26,459 nt of DNA. Source: Pseudomonadota bacterium (lineage in GTDB: Bacteria; Pseudomonadota; Alphaproteobacteria; Caulobacterales; Caulobacteraceae). The notes under the pieces were generated by a model, which saw only the letters and a program-made list of their open reading frames with translations, was not told the DNA's origin and did no database searches. Below are positions 1-5,203 of this stretch, in pieces. The DNA lies in NCBI GenBank assembly GCA_023412655.1, contig JAEYNH010000160.1, forward strand, positions 1 to 26,459. The letters run 5' to 3'. The translations under genes and the position numbers were made by a program. Within the stretch, counting starts at the first letter, position 1; every line of letters begins with the position of its first letter.

Positions 1-16
1 ACATCCCTAACTAATT

Positions 17-49
17 GGGCCCCGCTCCTTGCGGGTGGGGCGCCCTTTT
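17..49 (+). terminator. Possible Rho-independent terminator of an upstream gene
   Basis: GGGC (17-20) and CCCGC (21-25) can pair with GCCC (42-45) and GCGGG (31-35), leaving a TCCTT loop and a bulge on the right arm; TTTT follows at 46-49. The T run is on the + strand, so it would end a rightward transcript entering from before the window. It may also slow the leftward transcript that ends at 71. The bulged stem keeps confidence moderate. Confidence 0.45.
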
Positions 50-70
50 CACATCCGCCCGTGGCGCGTC

Positions 71-388
71 TCAGGGATTGGGCGAGGACGGGTTGGGGCG
101 CTGGCCGCCGGCCGGGCCGAGGTTGTCGGGGGCCTCGTTGCCCTCCACGGCCGAATTGATCGGCGCCGGCTCAGGCGCGTGGAACGTCTCGGCGCGGTCC
201 GAGACTCCGTTGTTGCTGTTGGTTCGGCCCAGATCGTCGCTGTGGGACAGGAAGGCGATGGTGAATCCCAGGATCACCAGCAGGAGGCCGAAGCCCAGCA
301 CGAGCAGCACGTGGCGGCCCGACCGGCCTTGTCGCGCCCTCGTGGCGCTGACAGCCGGCTTTGAAGTCTCGCGCGTCGAAAGCGCCAT
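71..388 (-). CDS. Small single-pass membrane protein, unknown function
   Basis: A 105-residue protein that I do not recognise. It has a basic N-terminus (about residues 1-26), one strongly hydrophobic helix (about residues 27-48, rich in Leu, Val, Ile and Phe) and a polar Pro/Asn/Ser-rich tail, so it is probably a cytoplasmic-membrane anchor with the tail outside. The ATG start has a good Shine-Dalgarno (GAGGAG on the minus strand, about 6 nt upstream). It lies 10 nt behind the minus-strand gene at 399-605, so both are probably one transcript from the EcfG-type promoter at 658-683. That would make it a general-stress envelope protein, which is inference from the promoter alone. Confidence 0.7.
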   Translation of the reverse strand: MALSTRETSKPAVSATRARQGRSGRHVLLVLGFGLLLVILGFTIAFLSHSDDLGRTNSNNGVSDRAETFHAPEPAPINSAVEGNEAPDNLGPAGGQRPNPSSPNP

Positions 389-398
389 GGAAGTCTCC

Positions 399-605
399 TC
401 ACTGATACGGGAAATAGCTGAACGGCCCGGTCTCCACGGGGCGCTGGGGGGCCTGGTTGGCGGTCAGCCGGCCAATCGCGCCGCTGATCAGCGCCAGGGC
501 GATCACGCCTCCGGCCGCCATCCAGCGCCGCCTGGCCGATCGCTGGCGTGAACTGGGCGTCCGCACGAGCCGAGGTCCGCTGCCGGCGGCGAAGGAATTG
601 CGCAT
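399..605 (-). CDS. Very small membrane protein, unknown function
   Basis: A 68-residue protein with a long Arg/Ser-rich basic N-terminus (residues 1-28), one hydrophobic segment (about residues 29-46) and a short C-terminal tail ending in aromatic residues. I recognise no family. It reads as a single-pass inner-membrane protein with the basic end in the cytoplasm. It is the first gene of a two-gene minus-strand unit with 71-388. An exact EcfG-type promoter lies about 50 nt upstream of the ATG. Short length and biased composition make the gene call less secure than its neighbours, but the promoter and tight spacing to the next gene support it. Confidence 0.6.
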   Translation of the reverse strand: MRNSFAAGSGPRLVRTPSSRQRSARRRWMAAGGVIALALISGAIGRLTANQAPQRPVETGPFSYFPYQ

Positions 606-657
606 GGCTCAAGCCTTCTCGTCACGGACGGGCTGAACGCGCCCCGCCAAGCGGCGA

Positions 658-683
658 AACGCGCGGGCGCAAAGCCACGTTCC
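658..683 (-). promoter_or_regulatory. EcfG/SigT-type general stress promoter (leftward)
   Basis: On the minus strand GGAAC (683-679) and CGTT (661-658) are separated by 17 nt. This matches the alphaproteobacterial EcfG consensus GGAAC-N16/17-CGTT. A transcript would start near 650 and leave a leader of about 45 nt before the ATG at 605. Confidence 0.6.
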
Positions 684-716
684 GCGCCTGCGGCCGAGCT
701 CTCCAAAATCCTGAAA

Positions 717-754
717 GTCCGGAGGTTCTCGCGCCTGCCTGTGGGGCTCCGGAC
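717..754. repeat. Inverted repeat between two divergent stress promoters
   Basis: GTCCGGAG (717-724) and CTCCGGAC (747-754) are perfect 8-bp inverted repeats with 22 nt between them. They lie between the leftward promoter at 658-683 and the rightward one at 794-818. It could be an operator or a chance GC-rich dyad. The rest of 606-793 shows no gene that I can support. Confidence 0.3.
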
Positions 755-793
755 GGGGGCAGGGCGCCGCGGGGAAAAAAGTTACGGCCGTCC

Positions 794-818
794 GGAACGC
801 TTTCGGACGTCTTGTGTT
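794..818 (+). promoter_or_regulatory. EcfG/SigT-like promoter driving a small RNA
   Basis: GGAAC (794-798) is followed, with the standard spacing, by TGTT (815-818): the consensus with one mismatch (T for C at the first -10 base). A start site 6-9 nt downstream falls at about 824-827, exactly where the long RNA hairpin begins. No protein-coding gene follows on this strand before a strong terminator. Confidence 0.55.
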
Positions 819-824
819 TATCAC

Positions 825-944
825 CATGCGGAGGCGGCGACGCCCCCCCCGACTTGAGACTGGCGAGCATGCCAGTCTGCCGTCTCCGCACCCCTTTTCT
901 CGATGATGCACACTGGGCGGACCTCTGGTCCGCCCTTTTCTTTT
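825..944 (+). ncRNA. Candidate general-stress small RNA with exposed C-tract (GsrN-like)
   Basis: About 120 nt with no ORF, preceded by an EcfG-like promoter (794-818) and ended by a strong terminator (915-944). The 5' part folds into an extended hairpin. Outer stem 827-838/879-890 is 12 bp with one G-U. Inner stem 857-864/871-878 is a perfect 8 bp closed by GAGCAT. The two stems abut on the 3' side, while the 5' side carries an 18-nt bulge (839-856) with eight C residues (843-850). A free C-tract suits pairing with G-rich ribosome-binding sites. Known biology: Caulobacter GsrN is a SigT-dependent sRNA that acts on mRNA leaders through a C-rich loop. Homology to GsrN is inferred from promoter, size and architecture, not from an alignment. 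The 5' end is estimated. Confidence 0.6.
915..944 (+). terminator. Rho-independent terminator of the small RNA
   Basis: GGGCGGACC (915-923) pairs perfectly with GGTCCGCCC (927-935) around a TCT loop, followed by TTTTCTTTT (936-944). The T tract exists only in the + direction, so it shows that a rightward transcript ends here although no rightward protein gene precedes it. Confidence 0.85.
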
Positions 945-1002
945 CCCCGTTCAGTCGCATGCACGCCCCCGCTCCGCGGCGGTGCGAGCGGCGCGGCGCC
1001 GG

Positions 1003-1443
1003 CTAGTTGGCCATGTGCAGGGTGACGTCGGCCCGACGGCGCAGGGGCGCGGCCTTGCCGTCGGGGGTCACGGCGCCGGCCTGGCCGGCAGCAGCGACGC
1101 TGAACTCGGCGGCCGGCAACTGGGCGGCCACCAGGGCGGCGGTGACCGACTGGGCGCGTTTCTTCGACAGTTCGAGGTTGGCCGCTGGATCGCCGGTGGC
1201 GTCGGCGAGGCCGAGCACGGTGACCCGCTGGACCGTGCAACCACGGGACTGCCGGGCCGCTTCCGCGATCACGCTGCGGCCTTCAGGGGTGACCTCGATC
1301 TGGTCCGGCTCGAAGTAGATCTGCACGGTCTGATCCTGGCATCGCGGCGCCTGGACCCAGCGGTCGCGTGCGTCACGAACGGTCTGGCAGCCGGTCATCG
1401 CCACGGCGCTCGCCACGATCAACAGCGCTGTCCTGGTTCTCAT
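1003..1443 (-). CDS. OmpA-family outer membrane lipoprotein
   Basis: A 146-residue protein with a lipoprotein signal peptide (residues 1-18) and a lipobox ending in Gly18-Cys19; Cys19 would be acylated. The rest is a compact OmpA-like (OmpA C-terminal/Pal type) domain: the beta strand with the YFEPDQ segment, the TPEGRSVIAEAA helix, then VTVLGLADATGD followed by an NLELSKKRAQSV helix. These domains bind peptidoglycan, so a periplasmic link between outer membrane and wall is likely. The usual GHTD-like motif reads GLADATGD, so meso-diaminopimelate binding may differ. The ATG is preceded by AGGAGG on the minus strand. It lies behind the 1531-1872 lipoprotein gene, with a terminator between them, and I see no EcfG promoter of its own. 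It converges on the small RNA. Confidence 0.85.
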   Translation of the reverse strand: MRTRTALLIVASAVAMTGCQTVRDARDRWVQAPRCQDQTVQIYFEPDQIEVTPEGRSVIAEAARQSRGCTVQRVTVLGLADATGDPAANLELSKKRAQSVTAALVAAQLPAAEFSVAAAGQAGAVTPDGKAAPLRRRADVTLHMAN

Positions 1444-1476
1444 CAGCCCCTCCTATCCTCAGTCCTGATCGCACGG

Positions 1477-1504
1477 AAAAGGGCGGCCGGGACCCCGACC
1501 GCCC
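1477..1504 (-). terminator. Rho-independent terminator after the glycine-zipper lipoprotein gene
   Basis: Arms 1495-1504 and 1481-1490 form a 10-bp stem with one G-U pair and a 4-nt loop. On the minus strand the stem is followed by TTTT (1480-1477). It separates the gene at 1531-1872 from the OmpA-type gene at 1003-1443; partial readthrough is possible. Confidence 0.7.
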
Positions 1505-1530
1505 TCGCCATCTGAATGGCCGGGAGCCCG

Positions 1531-1872
1531 TCAGCGAGGCGAACCGTTCTCCCAGTAATACCGGCCCGTCGCGGAGTCGTAGTAGTAATAGCGGCCCGCG
1601 CGCTCGTCGTAATATTGGCGACGGTTCGGAGCTGCGGCGCCGCAGCCACCGTCTTCACGGCAACCCTTGACCGCACCGGCGACCGCGCCGAGGCCGGCGC
1701 CCACGGCTGCACCCGTACCGACGCCGACGTCGCCCGAGACCGCGCCCACGGCAGCCCCAGCCAGGGCGCCCAGGGCCGCGCCGCCGACGGCGTTGCCTTC
1801 CGTGTTGCCAGTGCTGGTGCAAGCCGAGGCGAGCACACCCGCGCCCATGAGGGCAATGAGAGGTTTGAGCAT
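1531..1872 (-). CDS. Glycine-zipper lipoprotein with tandem Tyr-rich tail
   Basis: A 113-residue protein with a signal peptide and lipobox (LASAC, Cys18), then a Gly/Ala-rich glycine-zipper region (about residues 26-70) of the type found in small outer-membrane proteins that pack or insert in membranes. Two further Cys residues (in GCREDGGCG) could form a disulfide. The tail carries two tandem 10-residue units, YYDERAGRYY (87-96) and YYDSATGRYY (97-106), then WENG. I do not know the role of the tail. The ATG follows an AAGGAG ribosome-binding site. An exact EcfG promoter at 1910-1934 gives a leader of about 30 nt, so stress induction is likely. Confidence 0.8.
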   Translation of the reverse strand: MLKPLIALMGAGVLASACTSTGNTEGNAVGGAALGALAGAAVGAVSGDVGVGTGAAVGAGLGAVAGAVKGCREDGGCGAAAPNRRQYYDERAGRYYYYDSATGRYYWENGSPR

Positions 1873-1909
1873 TCCGAGGCTCTCCTTACGTGTCCCCCTA
1901 GACCGTCCA

Positions 1910-1934
1910 AACGCATCCCAAGCTTCACAGTTCC
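1910..1934 (-). promoter_or_regulatory. EcfG/SigT-type promoter of the glycine-zipper lipoprotein gene
   Basis: On the minus strand GGAAC (1934-1930) is followed after 16 nt by CGTT (1913-1910), an exact consensus match. The expected start is near 1902, 30 nt before the ATG at 1872. Its -35 element faces the -35 of the rightward promoter 12 nt away. Confidence 0.75.
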
Positions 1935-1946
1935 GCTGGCAGAACC

Positions 1947-1971
1947 GGAACTAAGGTGATGCCTCTCCGTT
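1947..1971 (+). promoter_or_regulatory. EcfG/SigT-type promoter of the membrane protein-lipid kinase operon
   Basis: GGAAC (1947-1951), 16 nt, CGTT (1968-1971): an exact consensus match. The expected start is near 1978, giving a leader of about 32 nt with AGGAGG (1997-2002) before the GTG start at 2010. Confidence 0.75.
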
Positions 1972-2009
1972 GCATCGCCGGGATCGCCTGACCCTTAGGA
2001 GGCTCGACC

Positions 2010-2351
2010 GTGGTTGCACGTTCCATCGACAACGACCCCGTCCGCCGCGACGCCGACGAGCGGGCCGACCTGCGTGAGGCCTATGAGCGGGGCCGCAAGG
2101 ACGCTCGCGCCGCGCGCAAGCGGCATCCGGTGTTCATGACATTCCTGATCATCGCCGCCCTGGTGGGCGTGGCGCTGCTGGTGCTGGCGGCCGTGAACGG
2201 CTCGTTCGGCGGCGCAGGCCAGGTGGTGGACCAGAACCTTTCCGCCGCAGCCAGCCGGGCCGAGCCGGCGGTGCGCGGCGCCGCCGACGATGCTGGCCGC
2301 GCCCTGAACCGCGCCACCGACGGCGATCCCGCGACCCAGCCGAACCGCTGA
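2010..2351 (+). CDS. Small single-pass membrane protein, unknown function
   Basis: A 113-residue protein starting at GTG, chosen because a perfect AGGAGG lies 7 nt upstream (1997-2002). Residues 1-38 are highly charged and probably helical (ADERADLREAYERGRKDARAARKR), residues 42-64 form one hydrophobic helix, and the tail is Ala/Asp-rich and low in complexity. It is likely an inner-membrane protein with its charged end in the cytoplasm. I know no family name for it. It is the first gene of a rightward operon with the lipid kinase (9 nt downstream) and the metallophosphoesterase, transcribed from the exact EcfG promoter at 1947-1971. Confidence 0.75.
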   Translation: MVARSIDNDPVRRDADERADLREAYERGRKDARAARKRHPVFMTFLIIAALVGVALLVLAAVNGSFGGAGQVVDQNLSAAASRAEPAVRGAADDAGRALNRATDGDPATQPNR

Positions 2352-2360
2352 TCCGCGGCT

Positions 2361-3236
2361 ATGGGGGCGTCCGCGAAGATCCGCCGGGTGGAGGTGGTGG
2401 CCAACGTCGCTTCGGGCAGCGTGGGCGCCGACGCACCGGAGGAGATCGCCAAGATCCTGGCCGACTTCGGCTTGGCCGCGAATGTGTGCGCGCCCGAGAC
2501 CCATGAACTCGGCGACTGCCTGCGCCGGGCCGTCGACGCCGCTCCCGACCTGCTGGTCGTTTTGGCCGGTGACGGCACCGCTCGGGCCGCCGCCGAACTG
2601 TGCGGGCCTGACGGGCCCATGCTGGCCCCCTTGCCGGGCGGCACGATGAACATGCTGCCCCACGCCATTTTTGGCGTGCGTCCTTGGCAGGACGCCCTCT
2701 CCATCGCCCTCGCTCAGGGCGAAGAGCGCGCCATCGGCGGCGGGGAGGTCGAGGGACACCGCTTCATGGTCGCCGCCATACTGGGCTCACCGGCGCTCTG
2801 GGCGCCGGCCCGGGAGGCCGCCCGCTTCGGCCGCCGCCGGCTGGCGTGGACGCGGGCGAAGCGGGCTCTGCGTCAGGCCTTCACCGGCCGTCTGCGCTAC
2901 AGCCTGGACGCGGGTCCACGACAGAAGGCGGAGGCGCTGATCTTCATGTGCCCCACGACCTCCAGGGCGCTCACCGACGAGGAGCAGGTCCTGGAGGCCG
3001 CCGCCCTAGACTTGAAGGGCGTGGCCGACGTGGTGCGCCTGGGCCTGAACGCGCTGGTGCGGGACTGGCGGGACGACCCGGCCGTGGCGAGCCGCCGCTG
3101 CGGCCTGGCCCGCATCTGGTCGTCCCAAGGGATCCCGGCGGTGCTTGACGGCGAGTCCGTGCGGCTGAGATCGGCTACCGAAGTCCGATATACGCCCAAG
3201 GTGGCCCGGGTGCTGTCGATCCCGAAGGACGTCTGA
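2361..3236 (+). CDS. Diacylglycerol kinase-family lipid kinase
   Basis: A 291-residue protein with the DAGK catalytic fold (YegS/BmrU/sphingosine-kinase superfamily, ATP-dependent phosphorylation of a lipid hydroxyl). The nucleotide-binding motif reads AGDGT (residues 69-73; the family norm is GGDGT) and the second Gly-rich motif PGGT is at 92-95, followed by MN. The first motif is preceded by a hydrophobic strand (LLVVLAG), as usual. The C-terminal half is the beta-sandwich part and ends near a conserved-type DGE segment (VLDGES). The substrate cannot be read from sequence; diacylglycerol or another membrane lipid is plausible. It lies 9 nt after the small membrane protein gene and 3 nt before the metallophosphoesterase gene, so all three are probably under EcfG control. 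Confidence 0.85.
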   Translation: MGASAKIRRVEVVANVASGSVGADAPEEIAKILADFGLAANVCAPETHELGDCLRRAVDAAPDLLVVLAGDGTARAAAELCGPDGPMLAPLPGGTMNMLPHAIFGVRPWQDALSIALAQGEERAIGGGEVEGHRFMVAAILGSPALWAPAREAARFGRRRLAWTRAKRALRQAFTGRLRYSLDAGPRQKAEALIFMCPTTSRALTDEEQVLEAAALDLKGVADVVRLGLNALVRDWRDDPAVASRRCGLARIWSSQGIPAVLDGESVRLRSATEVRYTPKVARVLSIPKDV

Positions 3237-3239
3237 GAC

Positions 3240-4028
3240 GTGACGGTCCGGCTGGCCCATCTCTCGGACATCCACTTCGGCGGCGAGAACGAGGCCGCGG
3301 TGGCCGCCGCCGCCGACTGGCTGACGCGGGAGCCGTTCGACCTGGTGATCGTCTCGGGCGACCTCACGCGTTTCGGAGAGGTCCGGGAGTTCCAACAGGC
3401 GAGGGCCTGGCTGGACGGCCTGCCCGACCGGCGGCTGGTCACCCCGGGGAACCATGACGCGCCCTACCTGGCGTGGGTGGAGCGCATCTTCGCACCGTTC
3501 CGGCGCTTCGAGCGCTGGATCGGTCAGGCGCCCGCCCAAACCTATTCGGGCGGCGGCTTTGCGGTGCGCGGCGTCAACACCGCCCGCGGGGCCCAGCCGC
3601 GCCTCAACTGGTCGAAGGGGCAGATTTCGGTGCGCCAGGCGCAGGAGGCCGCCGCGTGGTTCGGCAGGCAGCCCGCAGACGATGTCCGGATCGTGGTGGT
3701 CCACCACCCGCTGATCGAGATGCTGGGCGGTCCGATGACCGCCAAGGTCTGGGGTGGGCGCCGCGCGGCCGAACTGTTCGCAAACGCCGAGGTCGACCTG
3801 GTGCTCTCGGGCCATATCCATGCGCCGTTCACCTGGCCCTATCCGTATGGCGACGGCCGAACCTATGCAGTCGGAGCTGGAACGTTGTCGGTGCGCGAGC
3901 GGGGCGTGCCGCCGGGCTTCAACATCGTGGAGGTGGAGGCGGGATGCTTCCGCGTCACGGCCCTGGCCTGGACCGGTTCGCGGTACGAGCCCTATCGCAC
4001 CTGGTCGCTGACCCGCCGGCAGCGGTAG
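3240..4028 (+). CDS. Calcineurin-like metallophosphoesterase (class III phosphodiesterase type)
   Basis: A 262-residue cytoplasmic metallophosphoesterase with all metal-binding motifs in order: DIH (Asp10, His12), GDLT (Asp41), GNHD (Asn71, His72, Asp73), HH (155-156) and GHIH (His192, His194). These bind the two-metal centre that hydrolyses phosphomono- or phosphodiesters. Overall size and motif spacing match the CpdA/class III phosphodiesterase group; the substrate (cyclic nucleotide, lipid phosphodiester or UDP-lipid) is not determined. The start is GTG, 3 nt after the stop of the lipid kinase gene. The tight linkage to a lipid kinase suggests a paired phosphorylation/hydrolysis role on membrane lipids, which is inference. 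Confidence 0.85.
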   Translation: MTVRLAHLSDIHFGGENEAAVAAAADWLTREPFDLVIVSGDLTRFGEVREFQQARAWLDGLPDRRLVTPGNHDAPYLAWVERIFAPFRRFERWIGQAPAQTYSGGGFAVRGVNTARGAQPRLNWSKGQISVRQAQEAAAWFGRQPADDVRIVVVHHPLIEMLGGPMTAKVWGGRRAAELFANAEVDLVLSGHIHAPFTWPYPYGDGRTYAVGAGTLSVRERGVPPGFNIVEVEAGCFRVTALAWTGSRYEPYRTWSLTRRQR

Positions 4029-4030
4029 GC

Positions 4031-4061
4031 GCGCCGCCCCGCCAAGCAGGCGAGGCGGCGC
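4031..4061. terminator. Hairpin between convergent genes, possible bidirectional terminator
   Basis: GCGCCGCC (4031-4038) pairs with GGCGGCGC (4054-4061), with an inner CGCC/GGCG stem (4040-4043/4049-4052) and an AAGCA loop. Only a weak CCTT follows on the + strand. It fills the short gap between the metallophosphoesterase stop (4028) and the DUF1328 stop (4073). Confidence 0.5.
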
Positions 4062-4072
4062 CCTTGAAGACC

Positions 4073-4255
4073 CTACGGCAGCGGGCCTACGCCGCGGCCC
4101 CGCACCAGGTGCATGACGAGGGAGACCACGAACAGCACCAGGAAGACGAAGAACAGGATCTTGGCGATCGAGATCGCCGCGCCGGCCACGGTGGTGAAGC
4201 CGAGCACGCCGGCGATCAGCGCGACCACCAGGAAGGTCAGAGCCCAACCGAGCAT
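4073..4255 (-). CDS. DUF1328 (UPF0391/YtjA-type) small membrane protein
   Basis: A 60-residue protein almost entirely made of two hydrophobic segments (about residues 3-22 and 29-50), with the Gly-rich turn GVLGFTTVAGAAISIAKILF that is typical of the DUF1328/UPF0391 family. It ends in a short basic tail. Family members are tiny inner-membrane proteins, often stress-induced, of unknown biochemical role. The ATG has a GGAGG ribosome-binding site (complement of 4263-4267). An exact EcfG promoter at 4300-4324 and a 5' hairpin at 4270-4293 precede it, so it is probably a monocistronic general-stress gene. Confidence 0.85.
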   Translation of the reverse strand: MLGWALTFLVVALIAGVLGFTTVAGAAISIAKILFFVFLVLFVVSLVMHLVRGRGVGPLP

Positions 4256-4269
4256 CGGAATGCCTCCAT

Positions 4270-4293
4270 GCGCAGGCGAAGCTTGGCCTGCGC
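4270..4293 (-). promoter_or_regulatory. Hairpin at the 5' end of the DUF1328 mRNA
   Basis: GCGCAGG (4270-4276) and CCTGCGC (4287-4293) form a perfect 7-bp stem. The start site predicted from the EcfG promoter is about 4292, so the mRNA would begin with this hairpin, with the ribosome-binding site only a few nt after it. Such 5' hairpins often protect mRNA from decay; the role here is inferred. Confidence 0.4.
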
Positions 4294-4299
4294 CATGGC

Positions 4300-4324
4300 A
4301 ACGTTCGGCGACCGTGGCTGTTCC
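4300..4324 (-). promoter_or_regulatory. EcfG/SigT-type promoter of the DUF1328 gene
   Basis: On the minus strand GGAAC (4324-4320) is followed after 16 nt by CGTT (4303-4300), an exact match to the general-stress consensus. It lies in the 84-nt gap between the DUF1328 gene and the membrane protein gene ending at 4340. Confidence 0.75.
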
Positions 4325-4339
4325 GAATTCCGGGCGCTG

Positions 4340-4735
4340 CTATCTCGTCTCGGGCTTGGGCGCCGCGTTCCCGGCGAGCACCGCGGTGAGGATCGCGGTG
4401 AGCATGCTGGGATTGCGCACCAGCAGGGCCACCACGGCGGCCGCGGCGCCCGCCGCCACCAGTGGCCGGGCCTTGGCCAGTTCGATCAGCCGATCGATCA
4501 GGCCCACATCCTCGGCCGGGGCCGGCGGAGCCGGGATCTTGCGGCTGGCGAACACGGCCACGCCCACGGCTATGGCCGCAAAGGCGAGGGCGACTAAGGC
4601 GGCGGCGCCCGCGGGGCCCAGCCACATCCGCGCCACCGCATAGAGGGCGAAGGCGGCCGCCACGACGCACACCAGCACCGCGGCGATCACCGCCGCGCCG
4701 GCGGCGGCGAGGGCGAACAGCCGACGCAGGTTCAA
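4340..4735 (-). CDS. Putative membrane protein, holin-like/YqjE-type
   Basis: A 131-residue protein with two clear transmembrane helices (about residues 10-35 and 42-65), a Pro/Ala-rich linker, a short amphipathic segment (VGLIDRLIELAKARP) and a third hydrophobic region (about 92-122). The double-helix N-terminal half resembles the phage-holin-like/YqjE family that usually sits beside a DUF883 gene, as in the enterobacterial yqjDE arrangement. The start is TTG and overlaps the TGA of the upstream DUF883 gene (4732-4735), so translation is probably coupled. It is not a phage lysis gene: no phage genes are nearby. The family call is moderate and the function unknown. Confidence 0.65.
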   Translation of the reverse strand: MNLRRLFALAAAGAAVIAAVLVCVVAAAFALYAVARMWLGPAGAAALVALAFAAIAVGVAVFASRKIPAPPAPAEDVGLIDRLIELAKARPLVAAGAAAAVVALLVRNPSMLTAILTAVLAGNAAPKPETR

Positions 4736-5052
4736 CGGCGGGCGCTGGCCTGGGCCAGCAGCAGACCAATCGCGACACCGAGGCCCAGCGCCACGCCGGC
4801 GGCGGCCAGCGGTCGGGCGCGGACCTGTTCGCTGACGTACTCGCTGGCTTCCTCGATCTGCTGGCTGGCGGTGTCGGCGGCCACGCGGCTCTGGGCCCGC
4901 AGCTGTTCGAGGCCCTGCTGCACGGCCGCTTCGATCTGGCGAGCGGCGTCGGTGAACATCCGCTGGGCCTCGGCCGAGAGGCGCGCGCTCTCGCGGGCCA
5001 GGGCGTCGTTGGCGGCGGTCTCGTCAGGGCTGAGATCGTTGGCCTTGGCCAT
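4732..5052 (-). CDS. DUF883/ElaB-YqjD-type membrane-anchored protein
   Basis: A 106-residue protein. Most of it (residues 8-75) is a long charged Ala/Gln/Glu-rich helix that is probably a coiled coil. Then comes the family-typical VRARPLAAAGVALGLGVAIGLLLA segment, in which an Arg-Pro turn is followed by a Gly-rich C-terminal membrane anchor. Known members (ElaB, YqjD) sit in the inner membrane and YqjD binds ribosomes in stationary phase. The start is ATG at 5052, with GGAGGT about 8 nt upstream, rather than a TTG 15 nt further out. It overlaps the next gene by 4 nt. A housekeeping-type promoter is possible at 5102-5128; I see no EcfG motif. Confidence 0.75.
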   Translation of the reverse strand: MAKANDLSPDETAANDALARESARLSAEAQRMFTDAARQIEAAVQQGLEQLRAQSRVAADTASQQIEEASEYVSEQVRARPLAAAGVALGLGVAIGLLLAQASARR

Positions 5053-5101
5053 GGGATGTACCTCCAAACACGCTCCGGCGGAGCCTGGCTTTCGGCCCTA
5101 A

Positions 5102-5128
5102 GGATAGGCCGCCGCGGCGGCGACGCAA
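5102..5128 (-). promoter_or_regulatory. Possible housekeeping promoter of the DUF883 operon
   Basis: On the minus strand TTGCGTC (5128-5122), 12 nt, GCCTATCC (5109-5102) resembles the Caulobacter housekeeping pattern TTGaCgS-N10-14-GCtANAWC. The spacer is filled by a perfect 14-bp GC palindrome (5108-5121). Weak evidence. Confidence 0.3.
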
Positions 5129-5203
5129 AGCCACGGCGCGTCGGCAGGCGGGGTCGCGCGGAAACGGGTCGCGTCAGACGGTCGCAGGCCCTATGTTTTG
5201 GAG

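Noticed and set aside
606..1002. tRNA, tmRNA, SRP RNA or 6S RNA
   Set aside because: There is no cloverleaf, CCA end, tag peptide coding stretch, SRP apical-loop motif or 6S-like central bubble; the fold is a single extended hairpin plus terminator.
548..1006. A 152-codon plus-strand frame through the sRNA region
   Set aside because: It crosses the EcfG-like promoter, the hairpins and a Rho-independent terminator, and shows no recognisable protein features or ribosome-binding site.
1531..1620. WW- or OCRE-like eukaryotic domain in the lipoprotein tail
   Set aside because: The Tyr/Gly pattern is superficially similar, but the tail is only about 25 residues and is better described as two short tandem repeats.
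4340..4735. Phage holin and a prophage remnant
   Set aside because: The holin-like label reflects a two-helix membrane topology; the gene is coupled to a DUF883 gene and no phage structural, lysis or integrase gene is nearby.
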